The translations under genes and the position numbers were made by a program. Under the pieces are notes generated by a model that did not search any database, had not been told where the DNA came from, and saw only the letters and a program-made list of their open reading frames with translations. This document shows, one piece after another, positions 6,603 through 9,093 of a stretch of DNA of 9,093 bases (positions within the stretch are counted from its first letter, which is position 1; every line of letters begins with the position of its first letter). The stretch is from Candidatus Roizmanbacteria bacterium (GTDB lineage: Bacteria; Patescibacteriota; Microgenomatia; UBA1406; GWC2-37-13). The DNA is taken from NCBI GenBank assembly GCA_027002315.1, contig JALWZV010000004.1, forward strand, positions 1-9,093. Reading direction: 5' to 3'.

Positions 6603-8471
6603 GTGAAAAAGTGTCTAAGAAGAATTTTTAGCTCATCTTTTTTTCTTTTAATTCTATTACCTCTAATTATCTACTCATATTTTCAGATATCTCATCTTTT
6701 TGGAGGAGATTCTGCGGAATACGCAACCATTGCAGAGACCTGGAGTATTCCTCACCCGCCAGGATATCCCCTATACTCATTATTATCTAATGCTTTACGT
6801 ATAATTTTGCCAATTAACCATTTTATTATTTATAATAGTCTTTCTTTCATACCTATACTCCTTTCTGGAATAGTTATTTATCTTATACTGAGAAAGCTAA
6901 AAATTAACAAAAACATAGCCATCTTCTCTTCACTGTTCTATTTCTTTCTATTACCGGTTTGGCTGTATGCAGAGGTCCCAGAGGTATTTGGACTAAATAA
7001 TTTAATTATTAGTTTAATTATGTATGAAACTATTCTGTACAAAAAAACACACAAAATTATTCATAAAACACTTTTGCTTTTATTAATAGGATTAGGTTTC
7101 ACTCATCATCACACATTTATTTTGTTTATTCCTGGACTAATTGTTGTGTTTTATAAAGAAGTAAAGAATAACTTACACATAAAATCGGTGGTGAAAAGTT
7201 TGTTACTAGTACTAGCTCCATTCACTATTTACTCTTACTCAATAATAGCAAGCATCTTTAACCCTCCAATAGACTGGGAAAACTCCAAAACAATCAGTGG
7301 ACTCATTAGAATGTTTGGAAGGTTGTCATATGGAGGAATAAAACCATATGCTTCCTCTGTGCCAAGTATGATCAACCAATACCTGAGCATGTTTATGTCT
7401 CTCCTTATCTCTATTTGGGATTTTAGAATAATAGGAGCCATATTTATAATATTAGGGTTGATTTATCTACACAAAACAAAAAGGTGGATCGCTTATTATT
7501 TTTACATAACAATTGGACTATACTTGACTTTCTTATTTATACTTAACTTTCCTCTAAATAACTCATTTGGTATGGCGACGTCGGAGAGGTTCTTAATCGC
7601 ATTTTATCTTCTACTTATTATTCCATTTGCAGCAGGAGTAGCGTATCTGTTTTCTATTTTACGTATAGGTACAAAGTTCAAAAATAGCATCTTTTTTATA
7701 ACTCTTGGTTTTATCTTAGTCTTCCATTTTTTTATTTCTTTAAAAACTGTTAAATACGTTCCAAAGATAAAAAACTTTGACTATCTTGCTCAAGACATAT
7801 TAAAAACACCATCTCGTAACTCTATTATGACACTTAGTGCTGATAACACTCTTTTTACCGTAAGCTATTATTATTTTGTTAAAAAAATAAGAAATGACGT
7901 AAGATTCATATTTCTTGGACTTACATCCCGTCAGTATTACCGAGACAGAGTTGCCTCAACTTATCCTAATATTAATATTAAGTGTAAAACCCCCAAGGAA
8001 TTTGTTAAAAATAACTCTTCCTATAACATATTCTCAGATGCTCCTTTAAAAAATGCTGGGTTGTGGGTACCTTATGGTCTGTTATGGAAGTATTACCCTG
8101 ACAAAAAAGATTTAAATAAGGATATGAACAAAATTATAAAAACGAATGAAAAATTTTGGAAAACATACCATATACCAAGATTAACAAACCAAGAAACAGA
8201 GATTGTCCATCTTAAAAGTTTACAAGATTATTACTTGGACAAACTTATGTACTACATATACTTTCTTTTTACTCAAAATCGGATGAAGTTAGCTTTTGAA
8301 AAGATAGAGCTTGTATTAGATGTTAATCCTAAATTTAGTCCCATCTTACGTCTCATAGATAACATGATAGAAAACACATCATGCTCAAAGCTTTCCAAAA
8401 ATACTTATTTAAAAGAGAATCGATTACCTAAACTGGCAAAAATCATTTTTTCAAAGTGTAAACATAGATAA
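6603..8471 (+). CDS. DUF2723 family membrane protein, GT-C-type protein glycosyltransferase candidate
   Basis: A 622-residue membrane protein with a GTG start 6 bp after the pilin stop. Residues 11-29 form the first membrane helix. The first external loop has GGDSAEYA (34-41) followed by IPHPPGYPLY (49-58), the defining DUF2723 signature; the acidic D36/E39 fit the GT-C catalytic position. Further family features are AEVPEVFGLNN (123-133), FTHHHTFILF (166-175) and ERFLIAFYL (328-336), with about ten hydrophobic segments up to residue 380. After that comes a soluble, probably extracytoplasmic domain with ADNTLFTVSYYYFVKKIRND (413-432), resembling the conserved C-terminal part of the family. 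Eukaryotic TMEM260, which carries this domain, is a protein O-mannosyltransferase; lipid-linked sugar and protein acceptors are plausible here. Its place behind the pilin suggests pilin or surface-protein glycosylation, but this is inference. No Shine-Dalgarno site is seen; it probably shares the 6014 promoter. Confidence 0.83.
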   Translation: MKKCLRRIFSSSFFLLILLPLIIYSYFQISHLFGGDSAEYATIAETWSIPHPPGYPLYSLLSNALRIILPINHFIIYNSLSFIPILLSGIVIYLILRKLKINKNIAIFSSLFYFFLLPVWLYAEVPEVFGLNNLIISLIMYETILYKKTHKIIHKTLLLLLIGLGFTHHHTFILFIPGLIVVFYKEVKNNLHIKSVVKSLLLVLAPFTIYSYSIIASIFNPPIDWENSKTISGLIRMFGRLSYGGIKPYASSVPSMINQYLSMFMSLLISIWDFRIIGAIFIILGLIYLHKTKRWIAYYFYITIGLYLTFLFILNFPLNNSFGMATSERFLIAFYLLLIIPFAAGVAYLFSILRIGTKFKNSIFFITLGFILVFHFFISLKTVKYVPKIKNFDYLAQDILKTPSRNSIMTLSADNTLFTVSYYYFVKKIRNDVRFIFLGLTSRQYYRDRVASTYPNINIKCKTPKEFVKNNSSYNIFSDAPLKNAGLWVPYGLLWKYYPDKKDLNKDMNKIIKTNEKFWKTYHIPRLTNQETEIVHLKSLQDYYLDKLMYYIYFLFTQNRMKLAFEKIELVLDVNPKFSPILRLIDNMIENTSCSKLSKNTYLKENRLPKLAKIIFSKCKHR

Positions 8472-9093
8472 CTTCATAGGGGTTGTTTTTATATTTTATG
8501 TTATAACTCAATTTATAATGAGAATTGTGTTCTATTACATCTTGAAATATATCCATTAATCTCCAGTCAAAAACTAGGGTATCTATTTTCCCTTTTTTAA
8601 TCATATTCGAAACAGTTTTCGTTTTTGCATTAATCCAATCATAGTCATTTTTTTTACCCTTTAATACTCTTATGAACATAAATGGGTCATAGTAATCATT
8701 GACTATGTTTTTACCCGATATAACAGCAAAATATCCAGAAGAAAGTATGTCTTTTCCAGGCCTGCTTTCCAAGAAGGATTTAATTTTTTGTGTATTTTTC
8801 ACATCATAAGGATTACTTGTATAGAGAACATCGCTTTTTATCGTCTGAAAGGTAAAAAGTATCGAAACAGAAGAAAGGAATAAAATTATAATAAGCACCA
8901 CTCTTAAAGATGTTCTTATCTTAATCTTTTTTTTCAAAATTAAAATATATATTCCATACACAAAAGGTAATGGATATAAGAAATTGACAGGAGAAAGAAC
9001 GTAAGCAAATGTTCCATCAGATAATAAAGAAAATATGTTTATGTAGTAAAAAACCTGCAATATAAAAGGTAAGGTTTTCAAATAACTCTTTAT
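8443..9093 (-). CDS. C-terminal part of a polytopic membrane protein, possibly a GT-C glycosyltransferase (partial)
   Basis: The frame is open to the right edge: 216 residues are visible, ending in TGA at 8443. The first possible start codon is a TTG at 9081, but the frame continues upstream without a stop (IKSY precedes it), so the true start is almost certainly beyond 9093. About three hydrophobic segments (FILQVFYYINIFSLL; YPLPFVYGIYILIL; VVLIIILFLSSVSILF) are followed by a soluble tail of about 130 residues containing FLESRPGKDILSSGYFAVISG. The pattern of last membrane helices plus an extracytoplasmic C-terminal domain, with TFAYVLSPVNFLYPLPFV resembling the late loop of GT39/ArnT-like enzymes, suggests a glycosyltransferase, but no catalytic motif lies in the visible part. 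It converges on and overlaps the DUF2723 gene by 29 bp. Assignment is tentative. Confidence 0.5.
   Translation of the reverse strand: MKSYLKTLPFILQVFYYINIFSLLSDGTFAYVLSPVNFLYPLPFVYGIYILILKKKIKIRTSLRVVLIIILFLSSVSILFTFQTIKSDVLYTSNPYDVKNTQKIKSFLESRPGKDILSSGYFAVISGKNIVNDYYDPFMFIRVLKGKKNDYDWINAKTKTVSNMIKKGKIDTLVFDWRLMDIFQDVIEHNSHYKLSYNIKYKNNPYEVIYVYTLKK

Noticed and set aside
8443..9093. Alternative genetic code with TGA as glycine (Gracilibacteria/Absconditabacteria type)
   Set aside because: The minus-strand gene ends at TGA, and pilB, pilT and pilC are full length with normal GGN glycine codons and no in-frame TGA. One TGA stop alone is not decisive, because a TAG follows five codons later, but nothing supports recoding.

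Overview
This window looks like part of the type IV pilus (T4P) locus of a low-GC bacterium with very compact genes, most likely a member of the Candidate Phyla Radiation (Patescibacteria, for example the Microgenomates/Katanobacteria side). The lineage is inferred from five things: AT-rich codon use; short prepilins whose N-terminal helix runs into an RDAKRKSDL-type motif; the gene set pilB-pilT-pilC-pilin; the absence of recognisable Shine-Dalgarno sequences; and a shortened clamp-loader-like protein. Reading frames are consistent with the standard bacterial code: one gene ends in TGA and the core genes are full length without TGA-as-glycine.

Layout. A 72-bp divergent promoter region at 1932-2003 splits the left part in two. 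Leftward from it runs a tightly packed set: a short DNA polymerase III delta-prime-like protein (1931-1296), then three prepilin-like genes in tandem (1294-842, 835-458, and 442 running off the left edge), with gaps of 1, 6 and 15 bp. Rightward runs pilB (2004-3722), pilT (3726-4775) and pilC (4789-5988), with gaps of 3 and 13 bp. A 92-bp spacer then carries the best sigma-70-type promoter in the window, in front of a fourth prepilin (6081-6596) that is probably the major pilin. Six bases further on starts a large GT-C-type membrane protein of the DUF2723 family (6603-8471). Its end overlaps by 29 bp a convergent membrane-protein gene (8443 to the right edge, minus strand), which is only the C-terminal part of a larger protein.

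How the genes work together. PilB (extension ATPase), PilT (retraction ATPase) and PilC (inner-membrane platform) are the motor of a dynamic pilus. The 6081 prepilin is the likely fibre subunit, and the three minus-strand prepilins are likely minor or tip subunits. The prepilin peptidase (PilD) and the alignment proteins (PilM/N/O) are not in this window. DUF2723 proteins are related to TMEM260-type protein O-mannosyltransferases, so the enzyme directly behind the pilin could glycosylate it; that is inference from family and position.

I see no tRNA, rRNA, CRISPR array, insertion sequence or convincing intrinsic terminator. The most interesting points are the divergent control region with a possible shared operator, the strong separate pilin promoter, the uniform lack of Shine-Dalgarno sites, the P-loop-less delta-prime homologue linked to minor pilins, and the DUF2723 enzyme beside the pilin.
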